A stretch of 18,299 bases of DNA from CAYSDH01 sp964429805 (GCA_964429805.1 CAYSDH010000061.1:1-18299), one strand, 5' to 3'. Shown: positions 1 to 7,185, counted from the stretch's first letter. Numbers and translations are program-made. Notes: a model not told the origin generated them from the letters alone.

Positions 1-1
1 T

Positions 2-562
2 CCAAAAGGCGATGTGCCGAGATTACTTTCCATCGCCAATCATTTGCCGGGCAAGGGGCTCTTGTATATTCTCAAGGCACTTAACCAGGTCGACCCGTCT
101 CTTGCATTTGAGTTTCATGCCTATGGCGCCTGGGATTCTAATGAGTACAGAGATCAGTGCCTCAAAGTGGCCGCGCAGATAGGTCCTGATAAAGTGCGCA
201 TACATGACACTATCAGTGGTGACGACAAGCTGGTTCAACTAGCCAGAGCTGACATCTATCTCTTTTGTCCAATTCATCCTGAAGGTCACCCGTGGAGTAT
301 TGTTGAAGCCATGGCTGCTGGGCTACCGATTATCAGCGCTGATCAAGGTGCGATTATAGAGTCGGTTATTCATGAGCAGAATGGGTACATCGTAGATCCA
401 AAAGACCTAAATCAGTTGAGTGCGTGTATCGAAAATCTAATTAAGGACGAGGCCTTGAGGGAAAAAATGTCTGCCGAAAGTCAGTCGAGATATCGCTCAA
501 AGTTTACGGAGCAAAGTATGATTGAGAATCTCAAGAAGGTTATTCTGCACTACGCAACTTAG
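2..562 (+). CDS. Glycosyltransferase family 4 (GT-B), C-terminal part
   Basis: The gene runs in from the left edge; the frame is open from base 2, and the first possible start inside the window (GTG at 14) is internal, so the N-terminal acceptor-binding domain is missing. What remains is the nucleotide-sugar binding half of a GT-B enzyme. It opens with a strand followed by the 'PGKG' turn that corresponds to the usual 'KG' at the start of the donor domain. Further on is the E-x7-E signature (EGHPWSIVE), followed by AMAAGLPIISAD and the 'NGYIVDPKD' segment typical of GT4 enzymes. The enzyme would transfer a sugar from a nucleotide donor to a growing glycan at the cytoplasmic membrane. Donor and acceptor cannot be told from this part. 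The stop TAG (560-562) directly abuts the stop of the next, convergent gene. Confidence 0.85.
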   Translation, partial: PKGDVPRLLSIANHLPGKGLLYILKALNQVDPSLAFEFHAYGAWDSNEYRDQCLKVAAQIGPDKVRIHDTISGDDKLVQLARADIYLFCPIHPEGHPWSIVEAMAAGLPIISADQGAIIESVIHEQNGYIVDPKDLNQLSACIENLIKDEALREKMSAESQSRYRSKFTEQSMIENLKKVILHYAT

Positions 563-1246
563 TCACTCTACCCCGCTATCAAAGGCTGTCATGGTCATTT
601 TGACTCCGAGTCTTATTTGTTGGCTGTCAATAAAAAGATTGCAGGTGTCTAGCTCGCGATAAATCATACCAATGTCATGGGCGTATGTCTCTTTGCCAAA
701 TTCTCTGCGCAACAGGTTCGCATTATCGCGCTGAATAACATCAACTGTGTTTGAATAAAGTTCACCACCAACATTAGCACTTCCCCCAATGTTCTCATAA
801 GAATATTCCCACTCGTCAAATGCATTGAAGGCATTACCATCCCACTGCTTGTCTGCTAACACTGTGAAGGCCATGCGCACATAGCGTATGTTTTCTTCAT
901 ACTTCTCAGCGCGCGTGGCGGTTCTGGTCACTGTCCAGACATCTCTCAAGTCCCAAGGCTGAGTCTCATCATCTCTATAAAACCGCTTAAGCGTAGCCGC
1001 TGATCGGCCTTCCCCATCTGTAAATAGGCTATCTATGCGCTCTTTGACTTGAAAGTAAGTGGTATCGTTTACGGAGGCATCAAAGTCTATAAAGATGCTA
1101 TCAACATCATAAGACACATAACGACCGATGTCCATTGGGAAGTAATCATAACCTGGGTCAATGCTGATCGGGTCATCAGTTTTGCAGCCTATAGTTGAAG
1201 CCAGAATGACGAAAAAAAGAAATGTAATTGCCGTGTGCTGTCTCAT
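563..1246 (-). CDS. Hypothetical lipoprotein
   Basis: I do not recognise a family. The frame can be extended to 1276, but that start would overlap the upstream gene. The ATG at 1246 lies 10 bp after that gene's stop and begins a clean lipoprotein signal: a short polar N-terminus, a hydrophobic stretch, then a lipobox-like STIGC followed by KTDDP. The acidic residues after the cysteine fit the outer-membrane lipoproteins of Bacteroidota. The mature part is about 205 residues, rich in aromatic and acidic residues, and begins with a Pro-rich segment followed by YDYFPMDIGRYVSYDVDS, a pattern common in uncharacterised Bacteroidota surface lipoproteins. It is probably cotranscribed with the MORN-repeat gene upstream. 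Its TGA touches the stop of the convergent glycosyltransferase gene without any spacer. Confidence 0.7.
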   Translation of the reverse strand: MRQHTAITFLFFVILASTIGCKTDDPISIDPGYDYFPMDIGRYVSYDVDSIFIDFDASVNDTTYFQVKERIDSLFTDGEGRSAATLKRFYRDDETQPWDLRDVWTVTRTATRAEKYEENIRYVRMAFTVLADKQWDGNAFNAFDEWEYSYENIGGSANVGGELYSNTVDVIQRDNANLLRREFGKETYAHDIGMIYRELDTCNLFIDSQQIRLGVKMTMTAFDSGVE

Positions 1247-1256
1247 CAAGACTAAG

Positions 1257-2240
1257 TTACTGCAAAACTCCGTCAATATAACTCTCGGTCTTAATCAGTT
1301 TTCCGATGTCATTGTAGTGCTTTACTGGGCCATGCATTTTTCCAGCCTTGTACTTGCCCTCCATCTTGAGTGCGCCTCCGGTAGGCATCTCTTTAGGATA
1401 CGTCTCTCCTGTCTGCGGGTCAGTAAACATCACTATCTCTGGTGCCCCAGCCGGATGATAGAACTTAAACTCTCCTTCCCTCACTCCTTTCTTATAGGTC
1501 ATTTCAGAGACCACACTCCCATCTGGATTTAGCTCCTTAAACAGTCCGTTTTCCTTTTTCTCCTTCACTATGCTACCCCCGCGGTACACGGCCATGTAGT
1601 GTATAGAACCATCTTTATTATAAAATCTCCAGGTGCCTTCCTTCTCTGCATTGACATATTTCCCTTCTATTTCCTTCTTTCCATTCTCAAAGTAAAAGGT
1701 CATTTGGCCTTCATATTCATCTTTGAGATACGTGCCTTCTCGGCTCAGCACATCTTTAGTATGATACTCTTTAAATGGACCATTTTTTTGACCAAAATCC
1801 CAGTTGAGGGACTCGACAATGCCGCCTGTCACAAAGTAACTTTCCTCACGACCATGCTTCGTTCCTTTTCCCCAGTCTTCTCTACTACCGACTGAACCAT
1901 CTGCAAAATAGTACGTCCATGTAGAGTCCTTTTTTTCATCAATGTATTTGCCATACGCCATAATCCGCTCCTTGTTGTCGTACAATGTGCTGTGGCACAC
2001 GGTGCCGCCTTGGCTAAATGAGGCATCGGCTTTTTTCTTGCCGTCACTGTAGTAATAGACCCAGTCACCCACTCTGATGTCGTCTTTAAACTGACCGACA
2101 TAAAAGGTGTTTTTGGTGCTCTCATGTTTCTTGGTCCACTTTCCTTGCTTCTTGCCATTGGCATCGGTCACGTTGACCTCTTGGGCATGCACAGTGCCAA
2201 GGAAAAAACTTACACATAGACTAAGACAGAAATACTTCAT
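1257..2240 (-). CDS. Secreted MORN-repeat (YwqK-like) protein
   Basis: A 327-residue protein with a cleavable signal peptide (MKYFCLSLCVSFFLGTVHA, then QEV), so it is periplasmic or exported. The rest is made of at least eight imperfect repeats of about 22-25 residues of the form G-x-W-x-x-Y-x-x-x-G-x-x-x-x-x-x-x-Y-x-x-G; examples are GDWVYYYSDGKK, STWTYYFADGS, GTWRFYNKDGS and GEFKFYHPAGAP. This is the MORN_2 variant found in proteins that databases often call 'YwqK family antitoxin'. That name is inherited from a Bacillus protein and says nothing reliable about function here: there is no toxin gene next to it. The repeats should form a beta-hairpin stack that could act as a binding scaffold. 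A perfect -7 box lies only 7 bases upstream of the ATG. The gene leads a two-gene unit with the lipoprotein. Confidence 0.8.
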   Translation of the reverse strand: MKYFCLSLCVSFFLGTVHAQEVNVTDANGKKQGKWTKKHESTKNTFYVGQFKDDIRVGDWVYYYSDGKKKADASFSQGGTVCHSTLYDNKERIMAYGKYIDEKKDSTWTYYFADGSVGSREDWGKGTKHGREESYFVTGGIVESLNWDFGQKNGPFKEYHTKDVLSREGTYLKDEYEGQMTFYFENGKKEIEGKYVNAEKEGTWRFYNKDGSIHYMAVYRGGSIVKEKKENGLFKELNPDGSVVSEMTYKKGVREGEFKFYHPAGAPEIVMFTDPQTGETYPKEMPTGGALKMEGKYKAGKMHGPVKHYNDIGKLIKTESYIDGVLQ

Positions 2241-2247
2241 GGTGTGT

Positions 2248-2255
2248 CAAAATTA
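2248..2255 (-). promoter_or_regulatory. -7 promoter box for the MORN-repeat gene
   Basis: Read on the minus strand this is TAATTTTG, a perfect match to the Bacteroidota -7 consensus TAnnTTTG. Only 7 bases separate it from the ATG at 2240, so the transcript would have almost no leader. I see no convincing TTG -33 element at 17-23 bp spacing. Confidence 0.5.
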
Positions 2256-2386
2256 TTTAATTCGGCCACTGGCCTTCGGTCTTGTTCAAAAACCGTGCTA
2301 TTTGTTGATTTATTGTGGTTTGACATGGTAAGACTCTGCTCGTTTCACAGAATTTGATGACTGAACAATGTCATTGTTGTAAGAGC

Positions 2387-2394
2387 TACTTTTG
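2387..2394 (+). promoter_or_regulatory. -7 promoter box for mnmA
   Basis: TACTTTTG matches TAnnTTTG perfectly and sits 4 bases before the mnmA ATG at 2399, which would put the transcription start at or next to the A of the start codon. There is no Shine-Dalgarno sequence. TTG triplets at 2374 and 2377 are too close to serve as a -33 element. Confidence 0.5.
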
Positions 2395-2398
2395 CATC

Positions 2399-3577
2399 AT
2401 GAAAAGAGTTGTAGTCGGATTATCTGGAGGAGTAGACTCCAGCGTGTCTGCATATCTGCTGAAAGAACAGGGATATGAAGTCATCGGTCTGTTTATGCGC
2501 AACTGGCTGGACGATACGGTGACCATTTCTGATGAGTGCCCTTGGCTCGAAGATGCCACAGACGCTATGCAGGTGGCCGAAAAACTCAACATTCCTTTTC
2601 AGATACTCGACCTCAGTGCAGAATATAAGGCGCGCATCGTAGACTATATGTTTGCAGAATATGCCAAAGGAAACACCCCTAACCCCGATGTGCTGTGCAA
2701 TAGAGAAATCAAATTTGATGTGTTTCTCAAGGCCGCAGAAAACCTTGGTGCAGAGTTGGTGGCTACTGGTCACTATTGTCAAAAAGGCGAAGAAAGCATA
2801 GACGGACAGCGCTACTATCAACTTAAAGCGGGTGCTGATGGAAACAAAGACCAGAGTTATTTTCTCTGTCAGATTAATCAAGATCAATTGTCTAAAGCCC
2901 TCTTCCCCATCGGTCATTTGCAGAAGTCAGAAGTGAGACGCATCGCCAAAGAGCAAGAACTTGTCACCGCAGAAAAGCGCGACTCACAAGGACTTTGTTT
3001 TGTAGGCAAGGTGAAGTTGCCCGTCTTTCTGCAACAGCAACTAGCAGCCAAAAAAGGCGACATTATAGAGATCCCCAAAACCTTTGACAACAGGCATGCC
3101 TCGCATACTGATGAGTCTGAGTCACTATCAAGCATCACTGCTCCGTATAACTTTAATAGAGAAAGTGGAACGAAAATCGGTGAGCATGATGGGGCACACT
3201 TTTTCACTGTTGGTCAGCGAAAGGGTCTTGCCGTAGGTGGTACACCAGAGCCTCTTTTTGTTATTGATACAGACACGACTGACAACCTTATCTATGTAGG
3301 TCAAGGTGACGCCCACCCAGGGCTCTATCGTCAGGGATTGAAGGTGCTCAATGAAGATGTACACTGGCTAAGAGAAGACAAGAAACTACAGAATGGCGAA
3401 GAGGCTGATTATGATGTCAGAATCAGATACCGACAGGCGCTGGAAAAAGGCAAGTTGCATCAGCGTGAAGATGGATTGTATATCACCTTTGAGAATGCCC
3501 AACGCGGAGTAGCGCGCGGTCAGTTTGCAGCGTGGTATGAGGGTGATGAATTAATAGGAAGTGGCGTTATCCTTTAA
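2399..3577 (+). CDS. mnmA: tRNA-specific 2-thiouridylase MnmA
   Basis: MnmA makes the 2-thiouridine at position 34 of Lys, Glu and Gln tRNAs, using ATP to adenylate the base and a persulfide sulfur. The 392-residue product carries the PP-loop SGGVDSS (residues 9-15), the catalytic nucleophile Cys100 in NPDVLCNREIKF, and the second, persulfide-forming Cys200 in SQGLCFVGK. DQSYFL (151-156) and GAHFFTVGQRKGL (265-277) are family signatures. Residues about 228-260 form an insertion before the GAHFFTVGQ motif that I recognise from Bacteroidota MnmA. The frame extends to an ATG at 2354, but the 15 extra residues are cysteine-rich and unlike the family, and the -7 box lies inside them, so ATG 2399 is chosen. 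The last 11 bases overlap the end of the convergent GT2 gene. Confidence 0.96.
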   Translation: MKRVVVGLSGGVDSSVSAYLLKEQGYEVIGLFMRNWLDDTVTISDECPWLEDATDAMQVAEKLNIPFQILDLSAEYKARIVDYMFAEYAKGNTPNPDVLCNREIKFDVFLKAAENLGAELVATGHYCQKGEESIDGQRYYQLKAGADGNKDQSYFLCQINQDQLSKALFPIGHLQKSEVRRIAKEQELVTAEKRDSQGLCFVGKVKLPVFLQQQLAAKKGDIIEIPKTFDNRHASHTDESESLSSITAPYNFNRESGTKIGEHDGAHFFTVGQRKGLAVGGTPEPLFVIDTDTTDNLIYVGQGDAHPGLYRQGLKVLNEDVHWLREDKKLQNGEEADYDVRIRYRQALEKGKLHQREDGLYITFENAQRGVARGQFAAWYEGDELIGSGVIL

Positions 3578-4520
3578 AGCCCACTTCTTCTTTTACTGGA
3601 AATTCAGACTTCTTATTTCTCACTATCAATTCGCCTAAGAATCCAGCCAAAAAGAGCTGCACTCCCAAAATCATGGCCACAAGCGCGATGTAGAAAGAGC
3701 TAATCTCTGTTATGTTTTTGGAGACCATGTCTTGAGAAAGGTTGTACAACTTCACTCCGCCTATGTATGTGAAAAGTCCTAAACCAATGAAAAACATAAT
3801 GGTACCAAGTGCACCAAAAAAGTGCATCGGACGTTTACCAAAGCGCGTAACAAAGGTGACTGTGAGCAAGTCAAGAAGGCCATTGATAAATCGTTCCATT
3901 CCAAATTTTGTTACACCATATTTACGTTCTTGGTGCTGCACTACTTTCTCACCAATGTTTTTGTACCCGGCCCATTTGGCCAAGACAGGAATATAGCGAT
4001 GCATCTCACCTTGCAGATCCACAGACTTGACCACTTCATTCTTGTACGCCTTTAGACCACAATTAAAGTCATGGAGATAGATTCCGCTCATGGCACGAGT
4101 CGCCCAGTTGTAGAGTTTTGTGGGAATGGTTTTAGACAAGGGATCATGTCTTTTCTTCTTCCATCCAGAGACAATGTCAAGGCCATCTTCCTTGATCATT
4201 CTGTACATCTCTGGCACTTCCTCAGGGCTATCCTGAAGATCTGCATCCATGGTAAACACGACATCGCCTACGGCTTTTTTAAAGCCCACGTTTAATGCAG
4301 CAGACTTGCCCATGTTATTGAGCAGACGCATTCCCTTGACTTGGCTGTGCTGCGCAGCAGACTCTTCTATCTTGGTCCAGGTGGCATCAGAGCTGCCATC
4401 GTCAATGAAAAGAACCTCATAGCTATAACCATGAGGTTCAATTGATTTTTTAATCCATGAAGACAGTTCGATGATCGACTCTTCTTCATTGTATGAGGGT
4501 ACTACAATGGAAATATCCAT
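3567..4520 (-). CDS. GT2 glycosyltransferase, polyprenol-phosphate type
   Basis: A 317-residue membrane-bound family 2 glycosyltransferase of the DPM1/GtrB/ArnC type. These enzymes usually move a sugar from a nucleotide donor to a polyprenyl phosphate on the inner face of the cytoplasmic membrane. The GT-A domain starts at once (ISIVVPSYNEE) and shows IDDGSSD (39-45), the metal-binding DAD in MDADLQD (91-97), and the QHQERKYGVTKFG segment near residues 195-208 that is typical of the polyprenol-phosphate subfamily. Two transmembrane helices follow at about 236-256 and 278-300, then a basic tail. It lies 17 bp downstream of the DUF4199 gene on the same strand, a pairing I have seen in other Bacteroidota, so the membrane protein may assist it. 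Its 3' end overlaps the 3' end of mnmA by 11 bp. The sugar cannot be predicted. Confidence 0.9.
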   Translation of the reverse strand: MDISIVVPSYNEEESIIELSSWIKKSIEPHGYSYEVLFIDDGSSDATWTKIEESAAQHSQVKGMRLLNNMGKSAALNVGFKKAVGDVVFTMDADLQDSPEEVPEMYRMIKEDGLDIVSGWKKKRHDPLSKTIPTKLYNWATRAMSGIYLHDFNCGLKAYKNEVVKSVDLQGEMHRYIPVLAKWAGYKNIGEKVVQHQERKYGVTKFGMERFINGLLDLLTVTFVTRFGKRPMHFFGALGTIMFFIGLGLFTYIGGVKLYNLSQDMVSKNITEISSFYIALVAMILGVQLFLAGFLGELIVRNKKSEFPVKEEVGFKG

Positions 4521-4537
4521 TAATTCAAGTGCTGTGC

Positions 4538-5071
4538 TTAAAACGTTTGTTCTCTCTTAACAATGGCTGAAGTAATAAGTGAAATGATAATCCCACCTAT
4601 TATGCCAAATACAACACCAAAGACTATCATCATAGTTGGTGTCATAAACTGCTCAGTCATTTCCATGGCCATGTCAATCTCTGAGCCAGACATGCCTTGA
4701 TCAACCATACCTTGGTATTGCTGCTCCATCATGTTTTCAATTGACTCTGGAAAAGCATTCCAGTACCACGCATTGTAGATAGTTCCGAGAATGGTACTTA
4801 CTACGTACATCAAGAGACCTACGCTAAATGCTTTTCCGAAGGTGATAAATCCACCTTGCTCAGTGTCTCTGAATTTCTTTTGAAAGAGGAAACAAGCGAT
4901 TGCTATTACTAGCATGAGGAGATATCCTACCCACTGATTTCCAATTAAGCCAGTAAAATGCATGGCCAAAGACATCGCGATGCTCAGCGCGCCAAGTATT
5001 AATCCATGCTTTAAGGCAAACCCGAAAACTGGGGCTTCTACCGTGTCGTCTACATAGTCGAGTTCGCTCAT
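4538..5071 (-). CDS. DUF4199 family membrane protein
   Basis: A 177-residue integral membrane protein of the DUF4199 type, found almost only in Bacteroidota and of unknown function. It has an acidic cytoplasmic N-terminus, hydrophobic segments at about 18-40, 47-63 and 77-98, then a Met/Gln/Glu-rich amphipathic stretch (about 108-142) and a last glycine-rich helix (VFGVVFGIIGGIII) before a basic end. The ATG at 5071 is preferred over a TTG two codons upstream. A perfect -7 box (TATATTTG) lies 25 bases ahead of it. It is the first gene of a two-gene unit with the GT2 enzyme; a role in that enzyme's lipid-linked sugar step is inference from the pairing only. The gene is divergent from the SRP RNA gene. 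Confidence 0.8.
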   Translation of the reverse strand: MSELDYVDDTVEAPVFGFALKHGLILGALSIAMSLAMHFTGLIGNQWVGYLLMLVIAIACFLFQKKFRDTEQGGFITFGKAFSVGLLMYVVSTILGTIYNAWYWNAFPESIENMMEQQYQGMVDQGMSGSEIDMAMEMTEQFMTPTMMIVFGVVFGIIGGIIISLITSAIVKREQTF

Positions 5072-5096
5072 AATCAATTTGATTTTTGGTGATGAG

Positions 5097-5104
5097 CAAA
5101 TATA
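5097..5104 (-). promoter_or_regulatory. -7 promoter box for the DUF4199-GT2 unit
   Basis: TATATTTG on the minus strand matches TAnnTTTG perfectly and lies 25 bases before the ATG at 5071. The upstream DNA is very A+T-rich with no clear TTG. It is back to back with the SRP RNA promoter about 35 bp away. Confidence 0.5.
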
Positions 5105-5138
5105 GAATTAAAAGAATTTTATTTTTAAAAGAGAACAT

Positions 5139-5146
5139 TACCTTCG
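5139..5146 (+). promoter_or_regulatory. -7 promoter box for the SRP RNA gene
   Basis: TACCTTCG matches TAnnTTTG at all but one position. It ends 6 bases before the first base of the RNA's terminal stem (5153), the right distance for transcription to begin at about 5151. Confidence 0.45.
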
Positions 5147-5150
5147 CGCC

Positions 5151-5250
5151 TTGGGCAAGTCTTATACGACCAGCTCCTGTTGAATCCCCCAGGGCCGGAA
5201 GGCAGCAAGGGTAGGCGGTTGTAGCGGTGCGATATAAGTAGCTTGCCCAT
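5151..5250 (+). ncRNA. ffs: Signal recognition particle RNA, small bacterial type
   Basis: This is the RNA scaffold of the signal recognition particle, which binds Ffh and FtsY and targets nascent inner-membrane and exported proteins. The conserved apical region is CCCCCAGGGCCGGAAGGCAG followed by CAAGGG (about 5186-5210). It holds the GGAA tetraloop that contacts FtsY and the asymmetric internal loop bound by the Ffh M domain. The ends pair: GGGCAAG (5153-5159) with CTTGCCC (5242-5248), then CTTATA (5161-5166) with TATAAG (5234-5239). That gives a hairpin of about 100 bases, the 4.5S size class without an Alu domain. A T-tract follows directly. The exact ends are inferred from the stem, the promoter and the T-run. 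Confidence 0.95.
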
Positions 5251-5260
5251 TTTTTATTTT
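5242..5260 (+). terminator. Intrinsic termination signal of the SRP RNA
   Basis: The 3' strand of the RNA's terminal stem (5242-5248) is followed by A, six T, A, four T (5249-5260). The RNA's own helix thus seems to serve as the terminator hairpin. Only 15 bases separate the T-run from the next start codon. Confidence 0.6.
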
Positions 5261-5275
5261 CCTTTTTTGGCGAAT

Positions 5276-5608
5276 ATGATCGATTCAAGACCCCAAGTCC
5301 CCTATTATGCTGTTATTTTCACTTCGCTGCGCACTGAAGTAGATGAAGGATATGTGGATGTCAACGATCAATTAGTCAGTCTCGCTAAAGAACTACCAGG
5401 TTTTATTGGAGAAGAATCTGCTCGAAATGAGTTTGGAGTCTCCGTCTCTTATTGGAAAGACTTGGACTCTATTGCCGAATGGAAAAAAAATGCCTCGCAC
5501 ATTTTTGCTCAAGAAAAAGGAAAAAGTGATTGGTACGAGCGCTACAGAGTCCGAGTGTGCCTGGTAGAGCGCGATTATGAATTTTTTAAGGGAAAGGGCT
5601 ATGTCTAA
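5276..5608 (+). CDS. Antibiotic biosynthesis monooxygenase (ABM)-fold protein, YqjZ-like
   Basis: A 110-residue cytosolic protein of the ABM/dimeric alpha-beta barrel fold. Signatures are YYAVIFTSLRTE at the first strand, then LAKELPGFIGEESAR, VSYWKDLDSIAEWKK, and a final YRVRVCLVE strand. Small proteins of this type include cofactor-free monooxygenases and haem-binding proteins, but the YqjZ-like branch has no settled substrate, so the reaction is unknown. The frame extends back to 5243 inside the SRP RNA gene, so the ATG at 5276 is used. The stop overlaps the start of the dehydrogenase gene by 8 bp (5601-5608), so the two proteins are very likely made together from one mRNA. No promoter of its own is clear; limited read-through of the SRP terminator is possible. 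Confidence 0.85.
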   Translation: MIDSRPQVPYYAVIFTSLRTEVDEGYVDVNDQLVSLAKELPGFIGEESARNEFGVSVSYWKDLDSIAEWKKNASHIFAQEKGKSDWYERYRVRVCLVERDYEFFKGKGYV

Positions 5609-6413
5609 AGTAGCACTCATCACAGGAGCCTCATCAGGCATTGGAAAATCTATCGCTCATTATCTACGAGACAAAGGCCTTACAGTCTATGGTACAAGCA
5701 GACGGGCGGAACATGGTGAGGTTAATGATGGTGTGATATTCTTACAAATGGATGTCACAAACAATGACTCTGTGGCATCTGCCATGGACTATCTCATTGC
5801 GAAAGAAGGAAAGATTGATATCCTCATCAATAATGCAGGCATTGGTATGGTGGGCTCAGTAGAAGACTCCACCCCTGACGAGATGAAGATGCAGTTTGAA
5901 ACAAACTACTACGGCCCCGTGCGTGTCATGCAAGCTGCGCTGCCCGCAATGCGTGAAGCCGGTTCAGGTTATATCATCAACATCTCTTCACTTGCTGGAC
6001 TTTTTGGACTGCCATATCGGGGAGTCTATTCTGCCGCAAAGTATGCGCTCAATGGCTTGACAGAAAGTATGCGCATGGAGCTCCTCCGATTTGGAGTGCA
6101 GGCAGTGGTTCTTTGTCCGGGTGACTATAAGACAGCCATCAAGAGTTCTCGCATTCGCGTGAAGAAAGGCGACACTTCCGTCTACAAAGAAGAGTTTGAC
6201 AAGGTGCATCAACTATTAAACGATGAGCTTCATCACAGCGGTGACCCAATAGAAGTTGCGCAGACCGTGTGGAAGATTATCAAGACGCCAAAGCCAAAAC
6301 CTTACTACATCTCGGCCAGTTTATTTCAAAAATTCGTGGTTCACCTGCGCTATTGGCTTCCTACCAAGACCTTTCAATGGTTGATGTTGAGGAATTATAA
6401 GATGTTGGATTAA
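5601..6413 (+). CDS. Short-chain dehydrogenase/reductase (classical SDR)
   Basis: A 270-residue NAD(P)-dependent oxidoreductase with a Rossmann fold. The cofactor motif is TGASSGIG (8-15), the structural NNAG is at 77-80, and the catalytic set is Ser130 (NISSLAG), Tyr143 and Lys147 (YSAAK). The arginines after the second strand (TSRR, 32-35) favour NADP(H). The final 40 residues are basic and aromatic (KFVVHLRYWLPTKTFQWLMLRN), suggesting membrane association as seen in several lipid- or retinol-type SDRs; this is inference. ATG 5601 is chosen over an upstream ATG at 5577 because TGASSGIG then falls at the normal distance, and a purine-rich AAGGGAAAGG lies just upstream, one of the few Shine-Dalgarno-like sequences in the window. 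It overlaps the ABM gene by 8 bp. The substrate is unknown. Confidence 0.9.
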   Translation: MSKVALITGASSGIGKSIAHYLRDKGLTVYGTSRRAEHGEVNDGVIFLQMDVTNNDSVASAMDYLIAKEGKIDILINNAGIGMVGSVEDSTPDEMKMQFETNYYGPVRVMQAALPAMREAGSGYIINISSLAGLFGLPYRGVYSAAKYALNGLTESMRMELLRFGVQAVVLCPGDYKTAIKSSRIRVKKGDTSVYKEEFDKVHQLLNDELHHSGDPIEVAQTVWKIIKTPKPKPYYISASLFQKFVVHLRYWLPTKTFQWLMLRNYKMLD

Positions 6414-6492
6414 TTCATTCCACTCATTTTAAACTGCTAACAGTATTACAGAGATCGTTAACATCTCTTCCCTCCTATTTCTGCGCGATATC

Positions 6493-6500
6493 TACCTTTG
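6493..6500 (+). promoter_or_regulatory. -7 promoter box for the transaldolase operon
   Basis: TACCTTTG matches TAnnTTTG perfectly, 18 bases before the transaldolase ATG. No TTG is seen at the usual -33 position. The 5' part of this intergenic region (6414-6492) has only a short weak inverted repeat (ACTG-CTAA-CAGT, 6433-6444). Confidence 0.5.
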
Positions 6501-6518
6501 GGCCAGAAAAAAAAGCGC

Positions 6519-7184
6519 ATGAAATTCTTTATTGATACAGCAAACTTAGACCAGATTAAAGAGGCAGCCGACCTTGGCGTACTTGACGGAGTAACTACCA
6601 ACCCATCACTGATGGCCAAAGAAGGCATAGCCGGGACAGACAAAGTGATGAAGCACTATGTGGACATCTGTGAAATAGCCCAAGGCCCTGTCTCTGCAGA
6701 AGTGATCTCCACAGACTTTGAAGGAATGGTGCGCGAAGGTGAAAATCTGGCTGCGTTGCATGAGCACATCGTAGTGAAGATTCCGATGATTAAAGACGGT
6801 ATCCAGGCGCTTCGTTACTTTTCAGACAAAGGGATTAAGACTAATTGTACACTCGTGTTTTCAGCAGGTCAAGCATTGCTGGCAGCCAAAGCGGGTGCGA
6901 CATACGTGTCTCCTTTTATCGGACGACTAGATGACGTCTCAACTGATGGACTAGAACTAATCGACCAAATACGGTTGATTTATGACAACTACCTTTTTGA
7001 CACGCAAATCCTGGCCGCATCAGTGCGCCACACCATGCACGTGATTAAATGCGCAGAGATTGGAGCTGATGTCATGACTGGGCCGTTGAGCTCTATTCTT
7101 GGATTGCTCAAGCATCCACTTACTGATAGTGGTCTAGCTAAGTTTTTGGCTGACCATAAAAAGGCCAACGAGGTAAACGCCTAA
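6519..7184 (+). CDS. tal: Transaldolase, small TalC/Fsa-type
   Basis: Transaldolase moves a dihydroxyacetone unit between sugar phosphates in the non-oxidative pentose-phosphate pathway, in the cytosol. The product is 221 residues, the short subfamily that also contains fructose-6-phosphate aldolase. Visible are FIDTANL (4-10) with the catalytic Asp6, DGVTTNPSL (23-31), the Schiff-base Lys87 in VVKIP, TLVFSAGQALLAAKAGA (111-127) and YVSPFIGRLDD (129-139). At the position of the fructose-6-phosphate aldolase tyrosine (Tyr131 in E. coli FsaA) this protein has Phe133, as true transaldolases do, so transaldolase activity is favoured. ATG 6519 is used; a TTG start at 6498 would overlap the -7 box. 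The next gene follows after one base. Confidence 0.93.
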   Translation: MKFFIDTANLDQIKEAADLGVLDGVTTNPSLMAKEGIAGTDKVMKHYVDICEIAQGPVSAEVISTDFEGMVREGENLAALHEHIVVKIPMIKDGIQALRYFSDKGIKTNCTLVFSAGQALLAAKAGATYVSPFIGRLDDVSTDGLELIDQIRLIYDNYLFDTQILAASVRHTMHVIKCAEIGADVMTGPLSSILGLLKHPLTDSGLAKFLADHKKANEVNA

Positions 7185-7185
7185 G

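Noticed and set aside
1161..1532. Rightward 123-codon frame antisense to the lipoprotein and MORN genes.
   Set aside because: Its sequence is unlike any protein family, and both leftward genes have clear signal peptides and repeats.
1257..2240. MORN-repeat protein as antitoxin of a toxin-antitoxin pair ('YwqK family antitoxin').
   Set aside because: It has an export signal and its partner is a lipoprotein with no toxin features; the name is an annotation habit.
2254..2277. GGCCACTGGCC near-palindrome in the mnmA/MORN intergenic region as an operator.
   Set aside because: Short, not placed between promoter elements, and not repeated elsewhere in the window.
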